Origin: Pseudonocardia kunmingensis
GTDB lineage: Bacteria > Actinomycetota > Actinomycetes > Mycobacteriales > Pseudonocardiaceae
Assembly: GCF_006716445.1 (NCBI RefSeq)
Contig: NZ_VFPA01000002.1
Span: forward strand, 496,001 to 560,000
DNA length: 64,000 nucleotides
Direction: 5' to 3'
Part shown: piece by piece, positions 52,788 to 61,858 of the stretch
Numbering within the stretch: the stretch's first letter is position 1
Layout: each line of letters opens with the position of its first letter
Notes under the pieces: generated by a model
The model's input: only the letters and a program-made list of their open reading frames with translations
Told to the model about the DNA's origin: nothing
Database searches by the model: none
Made by a program: the position numbers and the translations under genes

Positions 52788-53408
52788 TCAGGCGGGGCCG
52801 AGAGTGCTGCGGACGGTCGGTCCCTCGACCCCGTAGGCGGGGTTGGGGAAGCGCCGGAGCTCGACATCGTCGCTGACGGTGTCGAGGATCGCGTACGAGA
52901 CCGTCGACGACCCGGGGTCGCGGGACTCGCCGATCGATCCCGGGTTGACGACGAGGGTGCCGCCGTGGCGCTCGGCCATCGGGACGTGCGTGTGGCCCAG
53001 CAGCAGGAAGTCGGCGTCGATCTCGCTGCAGCGCCGCAGCAGCGGGGAGCCGGAGAAGAGGTAGTCGTTGTACGGGGCGAACGGGCTCGCGTGCACGATG
53101 CAGAGGCGCTTCCCGGCGATCTCGAGGTCGATGCGCAGCGGTACGTCGCGCAGCTTGCCGACCAGCACCTGGTCGACGCCCGGGCGGCCGACGGCAGCCG
53201 GGTTCTTGAGGAATCCGAGCTCGTGGTTGCCCAGCACGTAGCGCAGCCCGTCGTCGAGCGCGCGGCCGACGACCTCGTTCGAGAAGCGGTACTCGTGGAT
53301 CAGGTCGCCGAGCAGGAGCACCTCGTCGACGTCGGGCCCCAGCTCGTCGAGGGCGCGCTCGAAGGAGGCCAGGTTGCAATGGACATCCGACACCAGGCCC
53401 AGTCTCAT
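52788..53408 (-). CDS. Calcineurin-like metallophosphoesterase
   Basis: A 206-residue YfcE-type phosphoesterase with all metal motifs: LVSDVHCNLASFERAL, LLLGDLIHEYRFSNEV, YVLGNHELGFLKNP, LCIVHASPFAPYNDY and LLLGHTHVPMAERHGG, VVNPGSIGESRDP. The frame is open far upstream, but the ATG gives the family length. It converges on the TRAP receptor gene with 10 bases between and is divergent from the second DUF2889 gene. The substrate (phosphodiester or phosphomonoester) cannot be told. Confidence 0.82.
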   Translation of the reverse strand: MRLGLVSDVHCNLASFERALDELGPDVDEVLLLGDLIHEYRFSNEVVGRALDDGLRYVLGNHELGFLKNPAAVGRPGVDQVLVGKLRDVPLRIDLEIAGKRLCIVHASPFAPYNDYLFSGSPLLRRCSEIDADFLLLGHTHVPMAERHGGTLVVNPGSIGESRDPGSSTVSYAILDTVSDDVELRRFPNPAYGVEGPTVRSTLGPA

Positions 53409-53440
53409 CTGCCCCACCTCGCCGTGCGCCCCGGCCCGGC

Positions 53441-53466
53441 TGTTGCAAACAGCGTTTTCACTATCG
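53441..53466. promoter_or_regulatory. Weak copy of the GAGAAC-type operator
   Basis: On the minus strand this reads AGTGAAAACGCTGTTTGCAA, with AAC-N3-GTT-like spacing and 6 of 10 arm positions paired. It lies 33 bases upstream of the phosphoesterase start and resembles the GAAAACG half of the repeats at 30390 and 49206. Confidence 0.4.
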
Positions 53467-53591
53467 GCGGACGGTAACCCACGATCCGAGTCACGTGCAA
53501 CGGCTCGCGCCCCGCGGGGAGGAGGCTGCGTGGGCCCCGTCACGCAGACCCAGGGCCGGAGGTTCCGGTCAAAGGGTGTATTGATGGAGAT

Positions 53592-53610
53592 CTGAGAACG
53601 AGGTTTCCGC
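53592..53610. promoter_or_regulatory. Half-conserved copy of the GAGAAC-type operator
   Basis: CTGAGAACGAGGTTTCCGC shares CTGA-GAACGAGGTT with the palindrome at 30390, including the identical centre. One arm is conserved and the other is weak. It ends 51 bases before the DUF2889 start codon at 53662. Confidence 0.5.
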
Positions 53611-53661
53611 CGCGCCCCGTTCGCCGGGCCGCCCTCGGCCGTTGATCCGGAGGGACACGCC

Positions 53662-54735
53662 ATGACTGCTCCTCGCCGCGCCCTGCCGCTGCTGACGGAC
53701 CTGCCGCCCGCGCCGGCCTCCCCGCACTCCGGCACCCCGGCGCGCCACCCCGGCTCGGTGCGGCGGACCGGGCACTGGAACATGACGTGGCCCGACGGGC
53801 TGGCGGGCGGCATGCAGATCGATGCCGCTGCGCGCGACCTCGTCACCCGGGCCGATGGCGGGTCCGACAGCCCTGACGAGGCCCGCCCTGACGAGGCCCG
53901 CCCTGACGAGGCGCAGCTCCACGTCCGCGTCGACGGCACCAGGGTGCTGCGCTCACTGGAGAGCACCCCGGAGCGCGCCGAGCTCCAGCAGCTCCTCGGT
54001 GGGGGCGGGGGCAGCGGTTACCGGCACCGGCTGCAGGGCCTGATCCCGGACGAGATGGCGGCCGGAACGCTCACCTACTTCCTCCTGGACGACATGCCGG
54101 GCGTCACCCTCGTCGGCCCCTTCGCCTGGCGGCTCTGGCCCGAGGCGCAGGAGATGTACGCCGCGCGGAGGCACCGCGGGCCGGGCTACGACATGACGGG
54201 CATCTGCTCCGGGTTCCGGCCCGACGGCTTCCCCGTGAAGCGGATCATGGGCGGCGAGGACCCGCAGCACAACCTGGTGCCTGCCTTCGAACTCGCGGAA
54301 CCGGGCGACCCCCTGGCATGGCACGAGATCGCGGGGCCGCCCGGCGACGCCCCGATGCTGCGCCGCCGCAGGCGGGTGGACGTCGTGGACGGCCCGCAGA
54401 TCCGCGTCGACTCGCTCTTCCGCGACAGCATGTGGAGCCCCGACGGTGTCGAGACGGTCGTGCACGAGTACGGGGTGCACGCCGTCGTCGACCGCGCGAC
54501 GATGCGGCTGACGTCGATCACCGCGGATCCGCGGGTGCTGCCGTTCCCGACGTGCCCCGCCGCCGCGGCCAACGTCGATCTGCTCACCGGTGAGCCGATG
54601 GCCACGCTGCGGCACCGGGTGCTCGAGCTCGTCATCGGCACGGACGGCTGCACCCACCTCAACGACGCCCTGCGTGCGCTCGCCGAGGTCCCGATCGTCG
54701 TGGAGCGCCTGGACCGGGCGCAGAACCTCGGCTGA
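53662..54735 (+). CDS. DUF2889 protein with internal repeat
   Basis: A 357-residue paralogue of the gene at 48164-49171. Opening HSGTPARHPGSVRRTGHWNM; core DSLFRDSMWSPDGVETVVHE, YGVHAVVDRATMRLTSITAD, PRVLPFPTCPAAAANVDLLT and CTHLNDALRALAEVPIVVER. It differs by an acidic insertion made of a PDEAR repeat (about residues 71-82). The ATG has GGAGGG nine bases upstream. It stands alone between two candidate operators and the CoA-transferase operon that ends toward it. Its biochemical role is unknown. Confidence 0.75.
   Translation: MTAPRRALPLLTDLPPAPASPHSGTPARHPGSVRRTGHWNMTWPDGLAGGMQIDAAARDLVTRADGGSDSPDEARPDEARPDEAQLHVRVDGTRVLRSLESTPERAELQQLLGGGGGSGYRHRLQGLIPDEMAAGTLTYFLLDDMPGVTLVGPFAWRLWPEAQEMYAARRHRGPGYDMTGICSGFRPDGFPVKRIMGGEDPQHNLVPAFELAEPGDPLAWHEIAGPPGDAPMLRRRRRVDVVDGPQIRVDSLFRDSMWSPDGVETVVHEYGVHAVVDRATMRLTSITADPRVLPFPTCPAAAANVDLLTGEPMATLRHRVLELVIGTDGCTHLNDALRALAEVPIVVERLDRAQNLG
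53871..53912 (+). repeat. 15-base in-frame tandem repeat
   Basis: Nearly three copies of CCCTGACGAGGCCCG, encoding repeated PDEAR in the DUF2889 protein. The first two copies are identical and the third diverges after 12 bases. The tract is likely to vary in copy number between strains. Confidence 0.8.
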
Positions 54736-54893
54736 GCGCGGCGGACTCGCGGTCGACGGCCTGGATCTCGGTACCCCCGGACCGGGTCAGGCGGGCCGGG
54801 CTGGCCCAGACGAGCGCCGTGGTCGACGTGCAGGAGCGACCGGCCGGGCGGTGCGCCACCGCCGGAGGATCGGGTCTCGCGCCGTGCGGGTGC

Positions 54894-57350
54894 TCAGTCC
54901 GCGGCGACGACCGCCGAGGCGAGCAACTGCTCGACGCGCCGGCGCGAGTAGCCGAGCTCGCCGAGGATCGAGAGGGTGTGCTCGCCGACCGCGCAGGCGT
55001 CGCCTGCGACGGTTGCGGACCGGGAGAAGCGCACGAGCGGTGCGAGGCGGGGGATCTCGCCGAGGAATCCGTGCCTGCAGGTGGTGACGAATCCCGACAC
55101 CTGCCCGACGCTCCCCTCGTCGAGGTAGCCGCCCTCCACGGGGCCCGGGACGACCTCGACACACGCGACGTCCGCGGCCCGCAGCTCCGCTTCCCACTCC
55201 GCCGCCGTGCGCTGCCGGAACCACTCGGCGAGCGCGCTCGCGAGCTCGGCGTCGTGCTCGCGACGGCCGTCGGCCGTGGTCAGGCGCGAATCGGTCGACC
55301 ACGTCCCGGGCATGACCGTGGCGAGCCGTTCCCACTCGTGCTGCTCGGGCGCGGCGAGGAACACCCAACCGTCCGCGGCCTGGTAGAGGCGGTAGAGCGC
55401 ACCGAGCCCGTACAGCTCCGGGTCGGCCGTCGGCGCCGGGCCGCGGTCCGCGTAGCGGACCGTCTCCTCCGAGAGCGCGTGCGTGGCGGTCGACAGCATC
55501 GTGGTCAGCATGGTCTGGCCGCCGTGGCCGCGCTTGCGGGCGAGGATGCCCAGTACCAGCGCGGTCCCGACCGTCACTGCGGCGTATCCGTCCGCGTTGC
55601 CGACGCCCATCACGGCGTAGACGAGGCGGTTCCAGACCTGTTTGATCTCGTCGATCCCCATGTCGGCCGACGCCTGGATCGCGGAGCCGGCGCCGGCGTT
55701 GCGGTAGGCGAGCCCCGCGCCCGCGCCGATGGTCGGGGCGTAGGCGGGGCGGTGCCCGCACGGCCCGTCGACGCCGTAGCCGGGCGCCGTGAGGTAGACC
55801 AGGTCGGGGTTGACCGCGCGCAGCGAGACGGCGTCGAGCCCGAGGCGCTCGGCGACACCCGCGCGGAACGACTGCAGCACGACGTCGGCACGCGCCGCCA
55901 GGTCGCGGACGACCTCGCGCCCCTCCTCCGTGTGGATGTCGACGGCGATGCTCTCCTTCCCGACCAGCGCCTTGATCCCGGCGACATCGGGGAAGGGCAG
56001 CATGTTGCGCATCGGGTCGCCGGCCGGCTCCTCGATCTTGATCACGCGCGCGCCGTAGTCGGCCAGCAGCGTCGCCCCGAACGGCGCCGCGTAGTAGGTG
56101 CCGAGCTCGAGCACGGTGACGCCGGCGAGCGGGGGCCGCGTCGGTGCCGCGGACCCGAGGTCCGCGGCGGGGGTGGGTGCGGGTCCCGGGGGGGCCACGC
56201 GTCGCCGCAACACCTCGTCGTGCGCCCCACGTCGTGGTGCCGAGCGGCCCAGGCGCGCCGGCGTGCCGTCCATGCGCACCACGGCGGCGGGCTGCAGGAC
56301 CGGCCCGAGGACCGGGTCCTCGATCTCGGTGACCATCCCGTTCCAGCGGGTCTGGGGGTGGTCGAGCACCTCGTCACCCTGGCGGAAGGTCTCGGCCCAG
56401 ACGTCGGGGTTCTCGTCGAAGCGCCGCTGCCACTCGGCCAGCGGGTGTGCCTTCACGGCACGGAGCAGGTGCTCCCAGAAGGCCTCGCGCTTCGCGGCGT
56501 CCTCGAATGCGGGCGCGCCCGTCCACTCCGGGTCCTCGAGCATCCAGTCGAGCTCGAGAACGCGCATCATCGCGCGGAACAGCCGATCGACGACCTGGGA
56601 GAACTGCAGCCAGTGGCCGTCGGCGGTGAGGGCGATCAACAACCGGAAGGACAGGTCGCCCGCGGGCACGCCGTCCCTCGCGATCGGGGTCTGGCGGAAG
56701 CTGTCCGGGAAGCGCGCCGCCACCACGCGGGCGAACCAGCCGAAGGTGTCGTGCACGGTGATGCCCTGGGCGATGCTGGTCTCGACGTGCTGGCCGCGGC
56801 CCGAGTCCTCGCGTTCGACCAGGGCGGCGAGGATCCCCTGCAACGCCAGCTGGGTGGCGGGGAACGACCCGTAGAGAGCGGCAGGGAACGCCGGGCGGCC
56901 CCCGCCGGCGAGGCCGGCGACGTGCCACAGCACCCCGGTCTTGGCCATCACGACGCCCTCGTAGCCCTGCAGGTCCGCGTACGGTCCGGTGCGCCCGAAC
57001 CCCGTGATGGAGCAGGTGATCACTCGCGGGTTGCGCGCCGCGAGCGCGGTGTGTCCGAGGCCCAGCGCGTCGGACACCCCGGGTCGGAACGACTCGACGA
57101 CGACGTCGCTCCCGACCGCCAGCCCGAGAGCGATCTCGTGGTCCGCGGCGTCGTGCAGGTCGAGCTCGATGCTCGTGGTGCCCCGCGCCCAGAACGGCCA
57201 GGCCGCCTCGTCGCGCAGCCGGCTGCCGCCCGGCGGCTCGACGATGACGACCTCGGCGCCGAAGTCGGCGAGGAACTGCCCCGTCTGCAACGCCGTACGG
57301 GTGGGGGAGACCAGGACGGCCCGCAGGCCGTCGAGCGGAGGCGGGTTCAC
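54894..57350 (-). CDS. Double-domain CaiB/BaiF (family III) CoA-transferase-like protein
   Basis: An 818-residue protein made of two complete CaiB/BaiF halves. Half one has LDGLRAVLVSPTRTALQTGQ, AEVVIVEPPGGSRLRDEAAW, VVVESFRPGVSDALGLG; half two has LAGVTVLELGTYYAAPFGAT, LLADYGARVIKIEEPAGDP, VVLQSFRAGVAERLGLDAVS. Family III enzymes use an Asp nucleophile in a GxGQxVDVS context; half one shows RGQHVETSIAQG (Glu) and half two GGQTMLTTMLSTA (no acid). The protein may be an unusual transferase or a non-catalytic binding subunit. The GTG start overlaps the next copy's stop by four bases, so both are made together. Confidence 0.82.
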   Translation of the reverse strand: MNPPPLDGLRAVLVSPTRTALQTGQFLADFGAEVVIVEPPGGSRLRDEAAWPFWARGTTSIELDLHDAADHEIALGLAVGSDVVVESFRPGVSDALGLGHTALAARNPRVITCSITGFGRTGPYADLQGYEGVVMAKTGVLWHVAGLAGGGRPAFPAALYGSFPATQLALQGILAALVEREDSGRGQHVETSIAQGITVHDTFGWFARVVAARFPDSFRQTPIARDGVPAGDLSFRLLIALTADGHWLQFSQVVDRLFRAMMRVLELDWMLEDPEWTGAPAFEDAAKREAFWEHLLRAVKAHPLAEWQRRFDENPDVWAETFRQGDEVLDHPQTRWNGMVTEIEDPVLGPVLQPAAVVRMDGTPARLGRSAPRRGAHDEVLRRRVAPPGPAPTPAADLGSAAPTRPPLAGVTVLELGTYYAAPFGATLLADYGARVIKIEEPAGDPMRNMLPFPDVAGIKALVGKESIAVDIHTEEGREVVRDLAARADVVLQSFRAGVAERLGLDAVSLRAVNPDLVYLTAPGYGVDGPCGHRPAYAPTIGAGAGLAYRNAGAGSAIQASADMGIDEIKQVWNRLVYAVMGVGNADGYAAVTVGTALVLGILARKRGHGGQTMLTTMLSTATHALSEETVRYADRGPAPTADPELYGLGALYRLYQAADGWVFLAAPEQHEWERLATVMPGTWSTDSRLTTADGRREHDAELASALAEWFRQRTAAEWEAELRAADVACVEVVPGPVEGGYLDEGSVGQVSGFVTTCRHGFLGEIPRLAPLVRFSRSATVAGDACAVGEHTLSILGELGYSRRRVEQLLASAVVAAD

Positions 57351-59773
57351 GGCCACGTGACGACTCCCCGCGCGCGCAGTCCGTCGATCGCCGACTCGGA
57401 GTAGCCGAGCTCGCGCAGGATCGCGCGGGTGTGCTGGCCGACGAGGCAGCCCGGCCCCAGGGTGGCGGGTTGCTCCATCGTCACGATGGCGCCGTGGCGG
57501 CGGTGGCGTCCGAAGAGCGGGTGCTCCACCTCGCCGACGAAGCCGTTCTCCACCATCGCGGGGTGTTGGGTCGTGAACACGGGGAACGGCTGGTCGTTGA
57601 CCTCGACGCAGGCCACGTCGTGCGCGGTCGAGAGCGCCTCCCACTCTGCGGCGGTCCGTCCGGCGATCGTCGCGGCCAGCACCGCGGCGAGCGCGGTGTC
57701 GTGCGACTCGCGGTGGGCCGCTGACCTGAACCTCGGATCGCTGTCGAGGTCGGGGCCGCCGGCGTCCCGGACGGTCGCCGCGAGCCCGCCCCACTCCTCG
57801 TCGTCGGTGACGGCGAGGAAGACCCAGCCGGTGGCGGCCGGATAGAGCCGGTACAGCGCACCCAGGCCGTACGCGTCCGGGTCGGCCCGCGGATGCCGTG
57901 GCGCGTCCGCCGCCACGAAGAAGGCCTCGGAGACGGTGTAGGCGTTGGTGCCCAGCATCGAGGTCTGGCCTGCCTGGCCGGTACCCGTGCGCTGGGTGGC
58001 GAGCAGGCCCAGCAGCATCGCGGTGCCGACGCCGAGTGCGGCCCCGGAGTCGGCGTTGACCAGGCTGTGGGCCTGCCGTTGCTGGGTGAGCTCGCCCAGT
58101 TGGACGGCCTCGTCCGGGTCCATCGCCGTGACGTCGTCGAAGGCGTGCTCCCAGCCGAGCTGCAACGCCTGGTGCCCGACGCCGACCCCGATCGTCGGCG
58201 CGTAGGCGGGCCGCATGGCGGACGGGCCGGAGCTGCCGTAGGCGGCGGCGTACAGGTAGAAGAGGTCCGGGTTCACGGCGAGGAGCGACGCGGCGTCGAC
58301 CTCCGTCCGCACGGAGGCCTCCTCCCGGAAGTTGCGCATCACCATGTCGGCGCGGCGCAGGAGCCGGTGCAGGATCTCCTTGCCTTCGGCGGTGCGGGTG
58401 TCGACGGCGAGGCTCTCCTTGCCCTGCAATCCCTTCACACCCGCGAACTCGCGGACGCCCGATTGGGACCGGTGGGGGTCGCCCGCGAGGTTCTCGACCT
58501 TGATCACCCTGGCGCCGAGATCGGCCAGCAGGGCGAGCCCGAACGGAGCTGCGTAGAACCACGCCAGCTCGACGATCGTGACTCCGGCGAGCGGGGCACC
58601 GGACAGCTGCCTGGTCGCCCGAGGACGATCCCGCCGCGGGAAGTACGCGGTCCTGTCGTGCTGGCCGATGGCAGGGGCGGGCTCGCCGATGTCGGCGGGG
58701 GTGGATTCCAGCGTGACCAGCGGCCCGATCTGTGTGGTCGGCCCCCACCGCGGATCGTCGATGTCGACCACCTGACCGTTGTGGACCAGCTGCGGATGGC
58801 GGGTGGCTTCCTCGGCGGTGCGGTAGGGCTCGCCCGCGATGTCGGGCTCGGCGTCGAACGCGGCCTGCCACTCGTCCCAGGTGCGCTCGGTGATCCGCTG
58901 CCGCGCGTACGCCTGCACCACCTCGGTGGGTCCGCCGGCGTTCTCCCGGTACCAGTCGGTCAGGTCGGTCGCCCGGAGGAACGCCGCGAGCTGGTGGGGG
59001 AGGAAGTTGCCGAACTGGATGCAGCGCCCGTCCTTGGTGAAGGCGACGATCCCGGAGATCGGGGGGTAGATCGTCGACCCCATCCCGGCAGGGCGCTCGC
59101 GGACCAGCCGCTCCGGCGGGACCAGCGGCTCGAGCCACGGGTAGAGGTCATAGCTGGTGAGTCCCTGTAGCAGGCTCGCCTCCACGAGCTGGCCGGGCCC
59201 GTCGGCGCCGCGGGCGTACAGCGCCGCGAGGATCCCCTGCAGGGCGCCCATCGCCGCGCCGAAGCTGCCGGCCGCGATGGGGGAGAACCGGGGCCGCGCC
59301 CCGGTGTCCAGCGATCCCGACGGAGTGGAGAACACCCCGGACTTCGCCGCGACGACGCCCTCGTAGCCCTTGAGCCGCGCCCACGGCCCGCGCGGACCGA
59401 ACCCGGTGATGGCGCAGGTGACGAGCCGGTCGTTGGCCGGGGCGAGCTGTGGGTGGGCCAGACCGTGGCGCCGGGCCACCCCCGGACGCCAGTCCTGCAC
59501 CATGACGTCGGCCCCGATGGCGAGCTCCCGCACGCGGTCGCGGCCCGCCTCCGTGGCGAGGTCGGCGACGACACCGAGCTTTCCGCGGTGCCACATGACG
59601 TACGCGGGCAGGCGGCGGAGCCGGTCGCCCCCCGGCGGCTCGACCTTGACGACCTCCGCGCCGTTGTCACACAGGACCATCGTGGTGAGCGCACCCGCCT
59701 GACCCCCGGTGAGGTCGAGGACGCGCAGGCCCTCCAGGGCGGTGCTGGTGGTGTTTCCGTCGGCAGAGACCAC
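57347..59773 (-). CDS. Double-domain CaiB/BaiF CoA-transferase-like protein, second copy
   Basis: An 808-residue relative of the preceding gene with the same duplicated layout: LEGLRVLDLTGGQAGALTTM, AEVVKVEPPGGDRLRRLPAY in half one, and LAGVTIVELAWFYAAPFGLA, LLADLGARVIKVENLAGDP in half two. The Asp position again reads Glu in half one (PGQLVEASLLQG) and Gln in half two (GQAGQTSMLGTN). The GTG start has GAGGGAGC six bases upstream. It is the first gene of a two-gene operon controlled from the 59774-59871 region. The two proteins may form a heterodimer; that is inference. Confidence 0.82.
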   Translation of the reverse strand: MVSADGNTTSTALEGLRVLDLTGGQAGALTTMVLCDNGAEVVKVEPPGGDRLRRLPAYVMWHRGKLGVVADLATEAGRDRVRELAIGADVMVQDWRPGVARRHGLAHPQLAPANDRLVTCAITGFGPRGPWARLKGYEGVVAAKSGVFSTPSGSLDTGARPRFSPIAAGSFGAAMGALQGILAALYARGADGPGQLVEASLLQGLTSYDLYPWLEPLVPPERLVRERPAGMGSTIYPPISGIVAFTKDGRCIQFGNFLPHQLAAFLRATDLTDWYRENAGGPTEVVQAYARQRITERTWDEWQAAFDAEPDIAGEPYRTAEEATRHPQLVHNGQVVDIDDPRWGPTTQIGPLVTLESTPADIGEPAPAIGQHDRTAYFPRRDRPRATRQLSGAPLAGVTIVELAWFYAAPFGLALLADLGARVIKVENLAGDPHRSQSGVREFAGVKGLQGKESLAVDTRTAEGKEILHRLLRRADMVMRNFREEASVRTEVDAASLLAVNPDLFYLYAAAYGSSGPSAMRPAYAPTIGVGVGHQALQLGWEHAFDDVTAMDPDEAVQLGELTQQRQAHSLVNADSGAALGVGTAMLLGLLATQRTGTGQAGQTSMLGTNAYTVSEAFFVAADAPRHPRADPDAYGLGALYRLYPAATGWVFLAVTDDEEWGGLAATVRDAGGPDLDSDPRFRSAAHRESHDTALAAVLAATIAGRTAAEWEALSTAHDVACVEVNDQPFPVFTTQHPAMVENGFVGEVEHPLFGRHRRHGAIVTMEQPATLGPGCLVGQHTRAILRELGYSESAIDGLRARGVVTWP

Positions 59774-59783
59774 ATCGGCTCCC

Positions 59784-59871
59784 TCGCGAGAACGTCATTT
59801 CCACGACGCGCTGTCAACTATTAGCACGCGGCCGGGTCCTGGCCATACGGTGCGAGAACAGGCTTCTCATC
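59784..59871. promoter_or_regulatory. Two GAGAAC-type repeats upstream of the CoA-transferase operon
   Basis: The first, at 59784-59806 (TCGCGAGAACGTCATTTCCACG), pairs at 7 of 11 positions and begins 11 bases from the CoA-transferase start. The second, at 59854-59868 (GAGAACAGGCTTCTC), has perfect five-base arms. Both carry the GAGAA-N5-TTYTC layout of the repeats at 30390 and 49206. They sit between divergent genes and could control both. Confidence 0.5.
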
Positions 59872-59920
59872 AGATGGACCGCCGTCGGCGGCGCGACACA
59901 CCGGAGGACTGCCCGGACCG

Positions 59921-60436
59921 TTGTTCTCGGCGGGGCACGACCTGGGCTCCTCGGAGGCTCGCGCCGAGCGGGAGGCAGGGCCGCAGCAGCACCCGACGTA
60001 CACCGTGAACGGCGGGACGAGGCACGCCGCCGAGACCCGGATGCTGCAGGAGTGGCACTACTTCTTCCGCAACACGCTGCGCTGGCGCGACCTCCGGAAG
60101 GTCACCGTCGCCGAGGTGCACGGCAGGGTCTATGCGGCGGGCCTGATGCTGATGTGGGCGTGCGACCTCATCGTCGCGGCGGAGGGCACCGAGTTCGCCG
60201 AGCGGATCGCCGGCACCGACACCATGGCCGCCCTGCTGATCAAGGAATCGGTGAACCAGTCCGTCGACAACATGGGCTTCCAGAACGCACTCAACGCGTG
60301 CTTCTCGCTCCACCAGCTGAATCACGCCCACTGGGCCGAGCGGACCGGCGGGTACCCGGCGGGGACGCCCGAACTCGGGGTGCCGGCCTGGAGCGAGGCG
60401 CCGCCCGTTCGCCCCGCGCGCAGGCACGCTCCCTGA
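59921..60436 (+). pseudogene. Decayed enoyl-CoA hydratase (crotonase)
   Basis: The frame begins mid-domain at FSAGHDLGSSEARAERE, the oxyanion loop that normally follows about 70 residues, and runs through GTRHAAETRMLQEWHYFFRN, VAEVHGRVYAAGLMLMWACD and LIVAAEGTEFAERI. It then jumps to AALLIKESVNQSVDNMGFQN, LNACFSLHQLNHAHWAER, which belongs near the C-terminus. About 80 residues, including the catalytic PExxxG loop, are missing in the middle with the frame preserved. The 171-codon frame has no ribosome site at its TTG. Two separate deletions make a functional enzyme very unlikely. Confidence 0.75.
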
Positions 60437-60496
60437 CCGGGTTCCCACTCGCACGCTCGGTACCGTCGTGCTCCGGACAGCCGCGGAAGGGATGCG

Positions 60497-61201
60497 ATGG
60501 CGGCACGAGTGCATGCCGAGGAGGCGCCGCCGGGTGACGGTGGCCCGCGTCGGCGCGGCCCCGGCAGGCCGCGCAACTCCGACGGCGCCCGCACCCGCAG
60601 GCACATCCTGGATGTCGCCGCGCGCTGCTTCGCGCGCACGGGGTACGACGACACGTCGATGCAGGCCATCGCCGACGAGGCAGGGCTCGCGCGCACCGCG
60701 CTCTACAACTACTTCCGCACGCGGACGGACCTGGCCCGGGCGGTGTTGCTGGAGACCTCGGGCGATCCCGCCGGCTCCGGCATCCTGCGCAGGTTCTGGG
60801 AGATGTCGCCGCCCAGGGGGGAGAGCGCCCGTGCCCGGCTGAGGTCACTGCTGACAGCGGGGCTGGAGGATGCTCTCGCCACGCCTGAGCTCGGGGAGCT
60901 CTACCTCCGGCTCGCGCGCGAGAGCGTGCACGACGCGGGCCTGCGCGCCGCCCTGCGCGACTACGTCAGGGGCCTCCGGCGTGCCGTGGACGCGATCCTC
61001 GCCGACGCGGTGGCGGCCGGCGAGCTCGAGCCCGGCATCGACCGCGAGGAGCTCGTCGACGGCGTGCTCGGCGTCTCCTGGTCGCTGGCGTGCGGTTTCT
61101 CGGCGGCACCCGACGAACGGGTGCGTGCCCAGGTCGTGAAGGCGCTCGACCTGGTCCTCCAGCTGCCCGGATGGCGTGGTCCCGCAGAAACGACGTTGTG
61201 A
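60497..61201 (+). CDS. TetR-family transcriptional regulator
   Basis: A 234-residue repressor with a disordered basic head (GPRRRGPGRPRNSDGARTRR) and the HTH at about residues 33-80 (ILDVAARCFARTGYDDTSMQ, AIADEAGLARTALYNYFRTR). The C-terminal helices (LAESVHD-type: LYLRLARESVHDAGLRAALR) match fatty-acid/steroid-type TetR ligand domains. The ATG has GGAAGGG upstream. It is the only intact regulator next to the 59784-59871 repeats and is my best candidate for the protein that reads the GAGAAC-type sites; this is inference. Confidence 0.82.
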   Translation: MAARVHAEEAPPGDGGPRRRGPGRPRNSDGARTRRHILDVAARCFARTGYDDTSMQAIADEAGLARTALYNYFRTRTDLARAVLLETSGDPAGSGILRRFWEMSPPRGESARARLRSLLTAGLEDALATPELGELYLRLARESVHDAGLRAALRDYVRGLRRAVDAILADAVAAGELEPGIDREELVDGVLGVSWSLACGFSAAPDERVRAQVVKALDLVLQLPGWRGPAETTL

Positions 61202-61208
61202 CAGTATC

Positions 61209-61804
61209 GACAACGGGGTGGAGGCGGTGGAGCGCGCCGCGTCCTTCGTGCAGGGTGCGACGGTGCTTCCCGCTGTCGTGTACTGCGGTGCGGAGCTGCT
61301 CGCGCCGGGTCGCTCCTGGCACGACGGGATGGAGCGCTTCCTCGTTCCGGAAGGCGAGGCGGGACGTCGTTTCGCGGAGTGCTTCGCCTCGCCGTTGGCG
61401 AAAGTCCGAGCACGCTCGGACTTCACGACCCAGGCCTGGCGCAAGTTGGGCACGAACGTGGCGGGCAACGGGCTCGCGGCGCTGACCGGACGGCTGACCG
61501 ACGCCCTGCGGGCCCCCGAGCTCGGTGCGGTGGCACGAGCGCTCGTGGCGGAATGCTTCACGGTCGGGGCCGTGGAGGGGCGGCGCTCGACCCGGCCGAT
61601 GCGGCCGCCGTCGTAGGGCTGCTCGCCGACCAGGACGCGGCCGGCACCTCCATGCCGTACGACCGGCGTGCAGGTCGAGCCACCGAGCACGACGCGCTCT
61701 ACGGCGCGGTCCTCCGGGTCGCCGCTCGACACGGCGTACCGACACCGACGACGCGGACGATCGCCGCCCTGCTCGCTGCGGGAGAACCCACATCGCGTGC
61801 TTGA
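61209..61804 (+). pseudogene. Truncated and frameshifted PanE-like ketopantoate reductase
   Basis: Starting at NGVEAVERAASFVQG, the text matches the middle of a 2-dehydropantoate 2-reductase (VLPAVVYCGAELLAPG; SDFTTQAWRKLGTNVAGNGL, AALTGRLTDALRAPELGAVA), without the N-terminal Rossmann half (about 95 residues). Near 61575-61580, at a GGGG run, homology moves one frame (LDPADAAAVVGLLADQDAAG; RAGRATEHDALYGAVLRVAA) to a stop at 61804. Loss of the NADPH site and a frameshift make it dead. It follows the TetR stop directly. Confidence 0.75.
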
Positions 61805-61858
61805 CGCGCATCGACCAATACCGTTCGATGAGGTAGCTCATTAGACGCGGAGGTCGAT

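Noticed and set aside
54894..59138. A single 1414-residue open frame
   Set aside because: The frame is open by GC bias. The true gene starts at 57350, where GTG overlaps the upstream stop; beyond that the text is an antisense-like shadow of the second CoA-transferase gene.
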